NCBI GenBank assembly: GCA_016647705.1
Contig: CM028328.1
Coordinates: forward strand, 1,226,001 to 1,290,000
Direction: 5' to 3'
DNA from: Eucommia ulmoides
Lineage: Eukaryota; Streptophyta; Magnoliopsida; Garryales; Eucommiaceae
DNA length: 64,000 bases
Shown: one piece after another, positions 1-11,302 of the stretch
How positions within the stretch are numbered: the first letter of the stretch is position 1
Layout: each line of letters opens with the position of its first letter
Made by a program: the position numbers and the translations under genes
Notes under the pieces: model-generated
Databases searched by the model: none
Told to the model about the DNA's origin: nothing
What the model saw: the letters and a program-made list of their open reading frames with translations, nothing else

Positions 1-790
1 TTTTTTCTCTTTTGTTGTGATTTTTTATTGATAATCACTATTAAAATTTATAATAATAATAACTACTAAACAACACAAAGTGAGAACTATTATTTTGTTT
101 AAAAGTTAGCCTAAAAAATAAAATTAAAAGAACTATAAATAAATAAATAAAATTTTTATTCAAACACACATTAACAATTTTTAAAATTATATATCTCCTC
201 TTAGAATTTAATATTTAAATTTATTTTGCTCTTTTGCTTATTATTTTGAAGTATAAAAATAAATTAGAGTGATCGAAAACGATATTTTTTTAAATGTATT
301 AAATTTTTATTTAAAAAAAAATATTATTCAACATTAAATTAAAAGAAACATCACTAAACATTTCATATATAATATTCAAATGTTAAATATTTATTAATAT
401 AAATTTAATTTATTTTTTAAAACCCGCATGTTGTTCGGATCTAAAACTAGTATTAATTCCACCGTTTCTTGGTAAGGTAAAATTGATATTTTGCATTAAT
501 TACACAATTAGCCCTCCCTCAAGAGAATTAATTACACATATAACCGAAACAAATTTGTAATATTACTCAAAGTCTAAAGCTTTTAAGAATAAATTTTAAA
601 TTGCATATTAACCCCAAATAATATATTTTTTTTTATTATTACTTTTTTTTTTTCTTTTATCAAGTCAAAACTGATATATTAATTCCCAATTTTTTTATTT
701 TTTTGTTTTTTTTCATTTTTAAAATAACGCACTACGCCCAAATATTTTTTTTAAGTGTTATGAAATGCATTTAAAGATATGTATATGCAT
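1..790. other. AT-rich intergenic DNA
   Basis: Very AT-rich sequence with poly-A/T runs and stop codons in all frames. I see no gene, RNA or clear element boundary here. Confidence 0.6.
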
Positions 791-802
791 AATTGGGGCT
801 TA

Positions 803-1420
803 CAGGAGCGGTTTGGGCCAAAACCGTGGACTAAACCATTATTATGCAGGTAAGATTACTTTAAACCATGGACAACTCAACAATGTGCAGGTTGGGGTGG
901 ATTGAAGTATGCAGGTTGGTTAGTTTAAACCGTGAGTTGTCCAATAATGTGCGAGTTGGGCTAGTTTAAACCGTGGATTGTCCAATAATGTGCAGGTTGA
1001 GCCTATTTTTGGGTTGGCCTAATGAGAACCGTGGGATGTCCAAGTATTTTCGGGTAAGACCTTGAAATATAATAAATATTGCTAAAAAAAAACCATTACA
1101 TTACTAAAATTTGTAGAAATATTGCAAAAAAATTAAAGTGGCATAAAAACAAGAAAAAAAACCTACAATGTGATTTGTAAACCATAACAAAAATAGAAAA
1201 AAATTACAAACGTAAATAATAGCTCTAAACCTGCAAACTTATAAAACAATAGAGGTGAGCAACGGGCAGATTGAGGCAGTTTGGATCAAAACCGCGGACC
1301 AAACCAATACTATACGACTTGGGCTAGTTTTAACTGTGGACTGCCTAATAATGTGCGGGCGGAGAATTTTGTGCTATATTTTTGGGTATTTACCACTAGT
1401 CTTACTTGTATTTGACTCGT
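803..1420. mobile_element. hAT-type MITE remnants (degenerate)
   Basis: The stretch repeats phrases such as AAACCGTGGA and CCAATAATGTGCAGGTTG several times. A second start appears near 1250 (GTGAGCAACGGGCAGATTG). The same vocabulary occurs in the better preserved elements at 8093-8646 and 21546-22108, the latter with a perfect 8-bp target duplication. I therefore read this as two decayed, partly overlapping copies of that family. Ends and target duplications are not clear here. Confidence 0.5.
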
Positions 1421-2206
1421 TATTATAAATTTTTTCTATCATTTGTAAAATATCACTTTGTTAGTTGGGTTGAATATTATTTAATGTTTCTCTAGATAAA
1501 AAAATTGGATCACCTTGGCAAAATAGTTGAAATCGGCCTGTTATCAATCGTGGTCAAGCGAGTAGTTGTTATAATGAACAAAGACGGTGACCTTTTCATC
1601 TAACAAGATATTAATAAAAATATTTTTAAAATAGGGATAAATTTAAAGGAATCCGAAAATATTAGGGGTCAAGTGACCATCTTGGTGGACTACGCTCAGG
1701 GTCGATCTCCAATTCAAAGTACGAAATTGGGAATTTGAAATAGGAATTAAAAGTACGTTCGTTTTTAATTTCAATTCCAGAGCCTTACTTCAGTGCAACC
1801 AAACACTATCTAAAAGCAACTCCAACCCACTAGCCATCTCATGAGTCAAATGGTGTAACTATCATTTTACCTAATTAAACTTAAAAATTAAAGCTTTAAC
1901 TCAAACGTCATCACTCTTGCTATTTTACTTAAGATTGAGAGGTTAGCTAAAAATTGGTGTGAACATTTAAATACCATTTTGCCAACTCATCATCAATATT
2001 ATTTATTCAAACCCATTAGGTTAAATTATTGCTTAGCCAATATTAAAATTGAAATACTAATAGCTGATTCATTTGGCTAACATCGTTGGAGTATAATTTC
2101 AAATATCTATTAGTCAAAAATACTACTTATGTGGCAAAATAGTATTTTAACTAATGTAAATGTCTATTTTCGGTTGGATATGCTCGAGACACCCCCAATC
2201 ATTTTA
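1421..2206. other. Intergenic DNA, no feature seen
   Basis: AT-rich, non-coding in all frames. Nothing recognisable before the MITE that begins at 2207. Confidence 0.5.
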
Positions 2207-2836
2207 GGTGGCGTCTGGTAACCGTTTCTATTTCTATTTCAGCAGTGGGATTGGAATGAGATGAGAATTTTGTTTTCTTCTTGGGAGTAGAATCGCGTTT
2301 GGTAACGATAATTTTTTTTTTGTTTTGGGAAGAGAATTGTGTTTGGTAACGATTTTATCCTAAAATTATTTTTTTTTTCTTGTTTTGGCCGGACGGCAAT
2401 GGCACCGTCATCCGGCTGGCCGTGGCTCCGGCGCCGGCGACGGTCGGACAGCGGTGGCGGGTGGATGACAGTGGCCGGAAAGTTTTCTGGCGGGACGGTG
2501 ACCGGGGATGGTCGCCGGAGATGACCGCCACCTCCGGCAGGTGGCGGCGGACGGTGGCCGACGACGGCAGACGGTGGTCGAACGGCGGCAGATGACGGCG
2601 GACGGTGGTCGCCGACAAATGAACAGTGACCATGTGTTTTGAGAATGGAATGGGAATAATGAGAAACAATTTTTTTTTGTTTCTCATTTCTTAAGAAAAA
2701 AGTTGGCACAATTCTCAAATGGGAATGAAATGGAAACGGAAACAAAAATTACCAAACGCTATTCCCAAACATAATTCCCAAAAATCTGGGAATGGGATGG
2801 AAATTTCTGGAATGGAAACGGTTACCAAACGAGGCC
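2207..2836. mobile_element. PIF/Harbinger (Tourist-like) MITE with GC-rich core
   Basis: The ends are inverted: GGTGGCGTCTGGTAACCGTT on the left, and GGTTACCAAACGAGGCC on the right, whose complement is GGCCTCGTTTGGTAACC. Both are flanked by TTA, the 3-bp target duplication typical of PIF/Harbinger elements. The interior holds a GC-rich block (about 2390-2625) of CCGGCG-type repeats. Open frames across this block on both strands are low-complexity and not genes. Closely related copies lie at 13231, 16308, 17179 and 18088. Confidence 0.8.
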
Positions 2837-3129
2837 TTAGCAACTACCAAATACCCCTTTATTATTTTCAGGGAAATTTGGTAAAAGGGCCTATTTTATG
2901 AAATCATCACTTTGTGAGGAGCTTGTAACAGTGATTTTTTAACACATGATATAATCTTTAGAAAGTGATTTTTTAAATCTTGAGATCTCTCAACAAGATT
3001 CCCTTATTTTTATGATGTCTACAATATCCTCTATCTTTTTTGTTTGGTTACTTATGAGAGTATCCATCACAATTTATTGATAAAAACACGTTCCATCGTG
3101 ATATTTTTTGTTGTATGTGGACTCTAGGT

Positions 3130-3690
3130 TTGTTAAATTGCACATTTGGTCTCTCAAGTCAGATTTTGTTTCAATCTCATAAAATAAAATAAAAATGTTA
3201 ATAATTTCGGGAAAAAAATGGACAGTGCTCCGCATGTGAGCTTCTGATGGGAATATTTTTCTGATTTCATCACTCCTATAAACCTAAGCCGTTTTTTCAA
3301 ATATTTTCCTAACAAAGATACTTCTGAAAAATGAGAGATAAAACGTGAATCATTGTTAGGAAAAAAACGTCATATGTTTATAGAAGTAGTGAAATGAAGA
3401 AAATATCATCATTAGAAGGTTACGTATTGAGAACAATCTAGTTTCCGTCCAAAACCCAGTAACAATATTTTTAATTTTGCGAGATTGAAGTAATAGAAAA
3501 ATTTGCCCAAAAGTCCCATCCCATAAAAACACAATTTTATGGAGTCCTGTAATAGTAATTTTTTTACACATGAGATGGTCTTTAGAAAGTTATTTTTGAA
3601 ATTTTGGGACCTCTAAAAAGTTTCCCAATATAATACTTGGGGGATCAAACGTGAAATTTATCAAATTTCAGGGGACCGAAAATGTAATTT
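3130..3690. mobile_element. MITE-like element with diverged inverted ends
   Basis: The left end (TTGCACATTTGGTCTCTCAA) is echoed in inverse near 3640-3690 (GATCAAACGTGAAATTTATC and onward). Internal segments with TTTCATCACT and AGTGAAATGAAG also pair in inverse. A relative with similar wording lies at 15330-15715. There is no coding capacity. It ends about 80 bp before the RPS10 start. Confidence 0.4.
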
Positions 3691-3765
3691 TCCCCTTCTT
3701 AAGATGAAATTCTTATACATATGGATAAACCTCAGGAAGAGTTGCAGCTCGAAGCTCAGAAATCA

Positions 3766-6398
3766 ATGGCGACTTCAGCTTTATCAACACTGTCTGCAAC
3801 TGTTTTTCCACTATGCAATTCCTCCGCCATCTCCGCTAGACCGAGAAAATCCGTTATCTCTTTCGCCTCAAACGCGTCGGCGCTCAAAACTTTGGAAATC
3901 TCTCGAACTTCGTCTTCTAGGGTTTTTGCCGCTCCGGAAGTGTTAGAATCGTCTGCAAGTGACGATGCTACCGATTCTATTGTCGCTGAGGTTTGCGAGT
4001 TGGCTAATTGCTTGTTTTCCGTTGTTTCGTTTGATTTGACGGAAGCTAAATTGCGAGATTTCGCGCTTTGTTTGTTGTTGATTTTGAATTGTGCGTTGTA
4101 GGTTAAAGCACCTGGTGCTGCGACGCTCAGTGTGAGTGCGGATTCCAACGCGGTAACGTTTCTGAATCTTAATGCTTCCTTTAAGTTCTGATGAATTTTG
4201 AGTATAGTGATTTCTTACTTTTTGTGAATGAATGGAGAAATTACTGGAAAATGTGTTGATATTTGGTACTGTTATCATGTTCACAACCGCATTGAGCTTC
4301 TTTTCATTTTTTTTTTGTTGAATTTGCCTTTGTCTGCTTCTTCCTTTTCGTACTCTTCCCTTACTTGATGCTTGATTCATGATGCTTTCTCTTTTCCTGA
4401 CGGGTTAAATATGGTAGCTCTTGCAAATTGCTATGAATACTTCACGGTGCATGAAAGTTTTAGATACATTTCAGAGTGTTTTCTCTATATTATGAAATCA
4501 GGTTGAAAATGCTTCCCTGTTAAATGGATTTTTCCTGGAACTTTAGGTCCCGTTTGTTTAGTGTTTTCGCTTCCTGACTTATGTTCTTGGTCCTAGAATT
4601 TGGGAATAAAATTTTAGGAGTAATTCCGGAATTCCTTGAGAATTTGAGAAACAAAAAAATCTTGATTTCTATTCACTTCCACAAAACTGCTACCGATCTA
4701 TTTCATAAGGGTATGTTAAGAATCACCACCACGTCGGCCACCACCACCCACACCGGCCATCACCCACGCTGCCACCACCATCCACAGCCACCACCGCACA
4801 TGTTCGTCTTCTTCTCTCATCTCCTCTCTCTCTATCACACACACACATGTATATATATATATAAAAACGATCTAAGTTTAGTTGCAACTAATTGCATTAT
4901 TTTGTTTTTGTTGTCAGAAATTATAAAAACATTTAAAAAAATAATTATCATTACAAAACGCGGTTATGTTCTTAGAATACTTCAAAATGGAAATATAATT
5001 CTCATCTCATTTCATTGTTAGGAGAAATAGAAAAACAAAAACGTTAATCAAACGACACCTTAGCAACTGGATATTGTTAGAATCCCACATCGAATTGGTG
5101 ACGCTTCCCAGGGTTGTCTATATGAAAGGAGCTACTCCACTTGATACCATATGGTTTTAGGTTGGAACCTCCTACCAGATATAGAGTGCAGAAGCGAACA
5201 CAAACATCTTTTACTATGATGAGTTCCAATGATACTCTACAGTTGTACATTATGAATACACGATTCACTTGTCACATCGGTTCCTCTTTTTCCTTTTGAT
5301 CATCTACCGTCTACAATTTCATGAATCATACTGTTTTTTCGTAACATGTTTCTGTTCTCAAATATTCACAAAATTTTGAGATCAATCCCAAAATTCTTGG
5401 GATTAAAAAAATAATATTTTTTCCCATTCCTTCTCAATAAAAACAATTTCAACTTATTCTCACTTAAAGGGACAACTCTGTTTTTTTTTTTGAATTTTTT
5501 AATGAGATTCCACCTTCACACTTTGTTAGCCTCAAATCCAGAGAAGTGATACTATGTTCCGCTGTATGCATAAATTTAGTTTTAAATAATCTTATAGATG
5601 TTTTTTTATTTTGTTATAATTTGCGAAATAGATTGCCTAAAAGAAATATGTAAGTCTATCTTTTACATTTAAAGTTGAAAGAAAAAATGTATGAGAACTA
5701 ATGTTGTAACCAAACTTGTTTATTTGATATTGATCTCATAAATTATTAAACAATTTAAAGCTTTTCTGTTCTCAAAATTATTGAGAATGAAAACGTAATT
5801 ATTCTCATCTCATTTTTTTGGGAGTAGAAACAGAAAAACGATAACGTTAATCAAACCCCACCTAAACTATTTGTAAATCACTACATTATTTTATTGCAGT
5901 TAATTTTGATGTAGTGTAATGACTTTGAACTTCTGAAAAAAAAAACTACTATTGCTCATGAACTGCATGGGTAGAAATTTTAAATTTGTAGTATCTTCAC
6001 TAAGAACCCCCAAAAAAAGGGGGTGGGGGTGTTCGAATTTTTCCCCCTAGTTTACTCACTTTTAATGTATTCATGTTATTTATCAGATGGCGCCGAAGCA
6101 GAAGATTAGGATTAAATTAAGGTCGTATTGGGTACCCTTGATCGAGGATTCGTGCAAGCAAATATTGGATGCTGCAAGAACAACCAACGCCAAGACGATG
6201 GGCCCCGTCCCGTTACCCACCAAAAAACGGATTTACTGTGTTCTCAAATCTCCTCATGTACACAAAGATGCCCGTTTTCACTTTGAAATCCGAACCCATC
6301 AACGCCTAATCGATATTCTCTACCCGACTGCACAGACCATCGATTCGTTGATGCAGCTTGACCTTCCTGCTGGTGTTGATGTTGAAGTCAAACTTTGA
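3766..6398 (+). CDS. RPS10: 30S ribosomal protein S10, chloroplastic (uS10c)
   Basis: Nuclear gene for the plastid small-subunit protein uS10. Exons by eye: 3766-3990, 4102-4152 and 6087-6398. Each intron is GT-AG and phase 0. The predicted protein is 195 aa, close to the Arabidopsis chloroplast S10. Residues 1 to about 90 are Ser/Ala-rich with few acidic residues, as expected for a plastid transit peptide followed by a linker. Exon 3 encodes the whole conserved S10 domain, from KIRIKLRS through the GPVPLPT loop to the [12 protein letters not shown] end. The start at 3766 is preferred over an in-frame ATG at 3721 because only the downstream product begins like a transit peptide (MATSALST). 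Intron 2 (1.9 kb) is swollen by MITE insertions. The product assembles into the 30S head in the stroma; family assignment is near certain, the start less so. Confidence 0.95.
4546..5059. mobile_element. PIF/Harbinger-type MITE in RPS10 intron 2
   Basis: The left terminus GGTCCCGTTTG is preceded by TTA. The right terminus AATCAAACGACACC is followed by TTA. The ends therefore mirror each other as in the other family members. It carries a CA-rich stretch and a short (TA)n run near 4850. The element lies wholly within intron 2, so it should be spliced out. Confidence 0.65.
5063..5863. repeat. Repeat debris in RPS10 intron 2 (TRIM-like fragment and partial MITE)
   Basis: Around 5076-5270 a sequence beginning TGTTAGAATCCCACATCG resembles the LTR start of plant TRIM-like elements. 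Near 5335-5863 the wording of the MITE at 4546 returns (TTTCTGTTCTCAAA) and ends AATCAAACCCCACC followed by TAA, so it is probably the right part of a second copy. No coding content. Confidence 0.4.
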
Positions 6399-6435
6399 AT
6401 CTAAACACCGGTGAGTCGCTTATTCTTGTTCTTAA

Positions 6436-6538
6436 GGTAGTGTTTGGTAGCACGGAATCAAAGTAATGAATCGGGATTGGAAATAATCGTGTTTATTTCC
6501 GATTCTGAATCTCCAATTCCATGAAACCAAACGTGACC
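6436..6538. mobile_element. Short 103-bp MITE just 3' of RPS10
   Basis: The left end GGTAGTGTTTGGTAGC is mirrored by AACCAAACGTGACC on the right, and both are flanked by TAA. It starts 38 bp after the RPS10 stop codon, so it probably lies in the 3'UTR or polyadenylation region. Confidence 0.7.
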
Positions 6539-7170
6539 TAAAAAAAAAATTGTATTTTGGTCTGGGCTTGTAGAATCATATCTCAAGTTAAACTTAGATA
6601 AAAAAAAAAAACGGATGGATGCAATTATTTTTTTGTATCATAGTTGGAATATTTTCTCATTCAAAAGTTTTATAATATATGTGATCTTTCCCACTTTTTT
6701 AAGAAGCCTCTCGAGTTGTATAAATTTAGTCGAAGATTGTATTTTTTATCCTTAAAGTTCGGGGTGGGTGTTTAGTTGGTCGTGGTGTCGTCTGTTAGAA
6801 TGTGGACAAAAATGTGTACGTGAAAAGCACATAACATTAACTTTGGAGAGTTTTGAACAGTTCACGAAATTAAAATTTTATTCCATGTAGTACACGCACT
6901 ACAATAATTTTTTTTAAAATTCAAATTTACTATAATATATAAAAGTTAATATAATTTTTCCATGTAAACAGTTGTAGTAATTTTTATGGCGTACAATAAC
7001 TTCAAGACTTTTGAGAGTACTTTGAACTTTTGAAAAAATTACTGTAGCATGGCTAAAATTTTAATTGTTCACAAAAAAACCAACATAATTTTGTGGGTAA
7101 TTTTGTTACTCAAGGTACTACTAGTTTTATAGGGATAATTTAGACTCTTGTAATAAATTTAATAATAAAA
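6539..7170. other. Intergenic DNA, no feature seen
   Basis: AT-rich sequence with no supported gene. Some wording suggests another decayed MITE, but no ends could be defined. Confidence 0.4.
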
Positions 7171-8015
7171 ATATATAATTTTCTTTTACTTAAAAAAATC
7201 TTCTTGTTCCTCTCTTTTACGGCATCAGCTATCGTCGACAGCTTCTTCGGTAATGTCTTACTTATAGGTATCTTGTCATTTTTGTTCAGATTTTAAGAGA
7301 CAATTGGGGCCAAACACTTAAGTCAAACATAATGTTTTTTCAATTTATAGAGACAAAGGGCCAAAACTGACGTTGGCCATTAATCTTTAAAATATCTAAA
7401 TCGTGTAAAATGAGTCTAAATTATTAACATTTGTCATTTTTTGATAGAAATTATGCACACGGATGATTCATGTGCTTGCCATGTGTTAATTTTTGTAAAA
7501 AACAATGACGGACGTTAATAATTTGAACTCATTTTACACGATTTGGATATTTAAGGATTAATTTATTTAAATTAAAAGAATAGGGGTTAAAGTAGAATAT
7601 ATAATTTTCTTTTACTTAAAAAATCTTATTGTTCCTCTCTTATTCGGCATCAACTATCATCGACAGCTTTGCCGGTGACGTCTTACTATCTTGTCATTTT
7701 TGTTCAGATTTTAAGAGGCAATCGGGCCCAAACACTTAGGTTAAACATAATGGTTTTTTCAATTTTTAGAGACAAAGGGCGAAAATTGACATTGACCTTT
7801 AAAATATCCAAATCGCGTAAAATGAGTTCAAATTATTAACATTTGTCATTTTTTTATAGAAATTATCCACGCGGATGATCTATGTGCTTTCCATGTGGTT
7901 AATTTTCGTAAAAAACAATGACGGGCGTTAATAATTTGGATTTATTTTACACGATTTGAATATTTTAAGGATTACTTTATTTAAATTAAAAGAATAGGAG
8001 TTAAAGCAAAATTTC
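7171..8015. repeat. Tandem direct duplication, about 426-bp unit, each with internal inverted repeat
   Basis: The segment from about 7171 to 7597 is repeated from about 7598 to 8015 (shared start TATAATTTTCTTTTACTT, shared end AAAAGAATAGG). Within each unit, AATCGTGTAAAATGAG near the middle is inverted later as CTCATTTTACACGATT. Each copy is therefore itself a MITE-like foldback. Related wording occurs near 13910-14080. Non-coding. Confidence 0.75.
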
Positions 8016-8092
8016 TCCAAAATTTAGGGTGCAAAGTGCAAAAATCTCTTATAAAAACCAGCGTTTAATTGATAAATTCTAGTTGAAGCAAC

Positions 8093-8646
8093 TAGGAGTG
8101 GGTAACAGGCGGATTAGGGCAGGTTGGACCAAAACCGCGAACTAAACCAATACTAGGCAGGTTAAGTTAGTTTGAACCGTGGACCGTCCAATAACGTGCG
8201 GGTTGGATTGTGCGGCTTAGTTAGTTTAAAGCGTGGGTTATCCAATAATTGTATAGGTTGAGTCTATTTTCGGGTTGGACTAATTAATGGATTGCTCTTG
8301 AAATATAATAAATGTTGTTGAAAAGAAAACACAATTACATTACAAAAATTTTGTAAAAAAACCGCGACAAAATTATAATAACTCAAAAATAAGAAAAAAA
8401 AAATATAATGTAATTTATAAACCATCATAAAAATAGAAAAAAAAAATTACGAACATAAGTAATAATAAAGTCTAAAACGATGTCGTTTTGTGTCTACTCG
8501 GGTGGGTAAGAATATCGGCCAAATCGTAACCCACCCATACATGTGCGGGTTTCAAGATTTAAAACCCACGCAATGCGCGGATTAGTATTGGACAATTTTT
8601 TTGCAGTGCAGATTTGGCGACTTGACCCGATCCGTTGCATACCCTA
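8093..8646. mobile_element. hAT-type MITE, decayed
   Basis: The left end TAGGAGTGGGTAACAGGCGG is mirrored by the right end CGATCCGTTGCATACCCTA. Candidate 8-bp flanks GAAGCAAC and AAAACAAC match at 6 of 8 positions. The length of 554 bp is nearly that of the intact relative at 21546-22108 (563 bp). Confidence 0.7.
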
Positions 8647-8649
8647 AAA

Positions 8650-9740
8650 ACAACCGTTACCAATATCCACTAGACCACGGCACTATTGGTATTGGGAAAA
8701 CAACAAAAACTTAAAAATGGTTAATTGCCTTTCACACCCTTGTATTTTAGAATTATTTTATTTTAATCCCTCTATTTTTAAAAGTTACACATAATTTTTT
8801 TACTCTCGATTAAAGTGAAAAACTCACATTTTATTTTGAAAATATATAAAATAACTTAATTTTTTTATTATTATTAATATAAATTTAACATTAAAGTTAA
8901 TAAAAGTTTTTTTTATCTGATTTTCTTTCCCTCACTAATTCAATTTTTTATCTTCTTTCTTAAAAAAGATTTAATTATAATTAAGACTAATTTTATTTAT
9001 TTCATGTAAAATTTAATTTAATTGATTTTAAATTAATTTAATAATAAAAAAAAAGTTTACTTTTTATTTTGTATTATGAGTTAAAAGGAGTAAAGTGTAG
9101 ATTTTTTTGAAAGGGTACAAAATAAAATAACATCAAAGTACAAGGGTAATAAAAGACAATTAACCCAAACTTGCATAAAAACGACTTCAAATTATTTGAC
9201 GGGATGAGATTTTCAAAGTTCCATCGTGTTTTTCCAAATCAAAATAGAACAGAAAATATTACCACAATTTTAGCGTAAAAAATCTTCCTCAGTGAAAGTA
9301 AAAAATCACGGGACTTATAGGCCACTTAAATCTTTCTTTTTTCGGTTTCCCAGGGTATCCCCGCACCACGGTCGGTAGAGACTAATCCCTCAAGGTACTG
9401 GCAGACGCTAGAAGCGGAACACTGCTCCCAACAAAACACTTTCCATACACAACCCTCCAAAATTCGATCTTTGGAGGTGTTGCTTAAGAAATCCAAGTCC
9501 CTTCCGCTTGGACCACTTAAATCTTTCACTATAACATATAATAGGATTACAAACGTCACACTTTGTCAGATCTCTCAAATAAATAATACACCAAAAATAT
9601 GTATTTTTAATTTGTGGATAAAATCTTTACAAATTGACTTTCACTATTCGGGTTTTCTCTTATTCTCTCTTTTTCTCCGCACTCTTCCTCTTTTCCATCC
9701 GCAGCCGCTGAATTTGTCAATTTTGGTGAGTTTTTTTTTT
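8650..9740. other. Intergenic DNA upstream of P450 remnants
   Basis: AT-rich and mostly featureless. A GC-richer patch near 9345-9510 repeats CCACTTAAATCTTTC at 9322 and 9508, so a small duplication is likely. No gene is supported. Confidence 0.4.
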
Positions 9741-9747
9741 TTTCCCC

Positions 9748-9792
9748 ATGGATTTCCAATTTCAATCCCAATCTTTCTCAACCCTTGCATAA
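9748..9792 (+). pseudogene. Truncated copy 1 of the P450 5' end
   Basis: An ATG opens a 14-codon frame (MDFQFQSQSFSTLA, then TAA) that closely resembles the first 14 residues of the P450 starting at 11303 ([14 protein letters not shown]). After that the sequence diverges and nothing P450-like follows. It is a duplicated fragment of a relative's 5' end, not a gene. The next copy begins 223 bp downstream. Confidence 0.65.
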
Positions 9793-9970
9793 AAATGGTT
9801 TAAAAAAAGATAGTGCACGAAAATTCCCGCTATTATATAGTCTGAAAAGGATAAAATATACGCTATCTTACTCATACATAAAGAGACGACGCTATAAAAA
9901 CAACTTTAAATTAAATGCAAATTTCATCACCCAAAAGCAACCAAAGAAATTTTCTCCCCTTTTTTTCCCC

Positions 9971-10015
9971 ATGGATTTCCAATTTCAATCCCAATCTTTC
10001 TCAACCCTTGCATAA
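9971..10015 (+). pseudogene. Truncated copy 2 of the P450 5' end
   Basis: It is identical in coding sense to copy 1 (14 codons then TAA). It also keeps a leader near 9900-9960 (AAATGCAAATTTCATCACCC) that matches the leader directly upstream of the real P450 start at 11303. So the duplication included the 5' untranslated region. Confidence 0.7.
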
Positions 10016-10129
10016 AAACAATTTTGAAAAGGGTGTTTTGATGGCAAGTTTGTTGTGAACAATTGCAACTTGGGTTTTAATCCCGTGTATTAAAAAAGGT
10101 GGAAGACCCAATACACACGTCTGTACTCA

Positions 10130-11040
10130 CGCAGTTACATATAACTAATTTGTGTGAAAAATATTTGTTAAATGTAACAAATATTACACAAAATATATGT
10201 AATTTATAACATGTAACTAATACGTATGTAAAAATTTGTTAGATGTAACAAATATTACACAAATACATATAATTTATAACATGTAACTAAATATTAAACA
10301 TGTACATGTAAGTAATATTACACAAATATATGTAACATAATTAATTATTAAGTTGTGACTAATTTTAGTTACATGTAATTAATATTCATTATAATACGAA
10401 TTTACTTACCAAATTCTCTCTATATTCCCTCGTAATGCGTAAGTACATGCGGGACTAATATGCAAACATAAATCAATATGCGAGATTAAATCAAAATTTA
10501 TATTTTAAAAAGAACTAACGACAGATTACCTTCGCTATTTGAGACTAATCGTCAATTATCTCTTTTAAAAAATAGGCAATCGGTTGGAGGTCCCATATTT
10601 CACGCTTAATTGGTAAAAAGTCCCAGAAGCGGAAGAAAATTTAGTTTTAGTCTCTCTTATTTTAAAAAGGCGGAAGCTTTGCACACGCGGGATTACATGT
10701 AACAATTTTGTGTGTAAAATTACTGTATTTTGTAACATGTAATAATTTTTTTTAATTTTTTTTTAACAAATTTGTGTGTAAAAATTTGTTAGATGTAACA
10801 AAAATCACACAAAATGCATATAATTAGTTACAAGTAACTAAATGTACACAAATACGTGTAACTAAATATTAAATAATTTTTTGTGCCCAATATTTGTTAA
10901 ATGTCACAAAATATTATACAGATATATATAATTGTAATATGTAACTAATATTATATAAATACGTGTAACAAAAAATACACAGATATATGTAAAAAAAAAT
11001 AACAATTAATATTCGTTACATGTAACTAATATTTACTATA
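10130..11040. repeat. AT-rich repeats of an ACATGTAACTAAT-type motif
   Basis: The phrases ACATGTAACTAAT, TTGTTAGATGTAACAAA and TTACACAAATA recur many times at irregular spacing between the P450 remnants and the P450 gene. Two blocks (about 10130-10400 and 10690-11050) appear to be duplicates of each other. Non-coding. Confidence 0.55.
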
Positions 11041-11302
11041 AAATCCCTACAATATTTCTATAATTCCTGTAATGCGAGACTAAAACTCAAGTGAAATTCA
11101 ACTTAAAGGACTAAATCAAAACCTAATACTAATTGCAAATTGTACACTAAAAATAGGATTAATCGTCGATTTTTTCTTTGAGAAAAGACAGTCTTAAGAT
11201 TTTGTCTTTGTAAGGTGGATATACGCATCCTTATCCAGGTATACATATGCACCATGAAAACAGCTTCAAATTGAATGCAAATTTCATCACCCAAAAGCCG
11301 CC

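Noticed and set aside
2239..2745. Open frames on both strands over the GC-rich MITE core (also at 16450-16777, 17194-17523 and 18238-18522)
   Set aside because: Low-complexity Pro/Arg/His-rich products inside MITEs with clear ends and target duplications; no domain and not conserved between copies in frame.
4581..5021. 146-codon frame in RPS10 intron 2
   Set aside because: Lies in a MITE and a CA/TA-rich stretch; histidine- and isoleucine-rich artefact.
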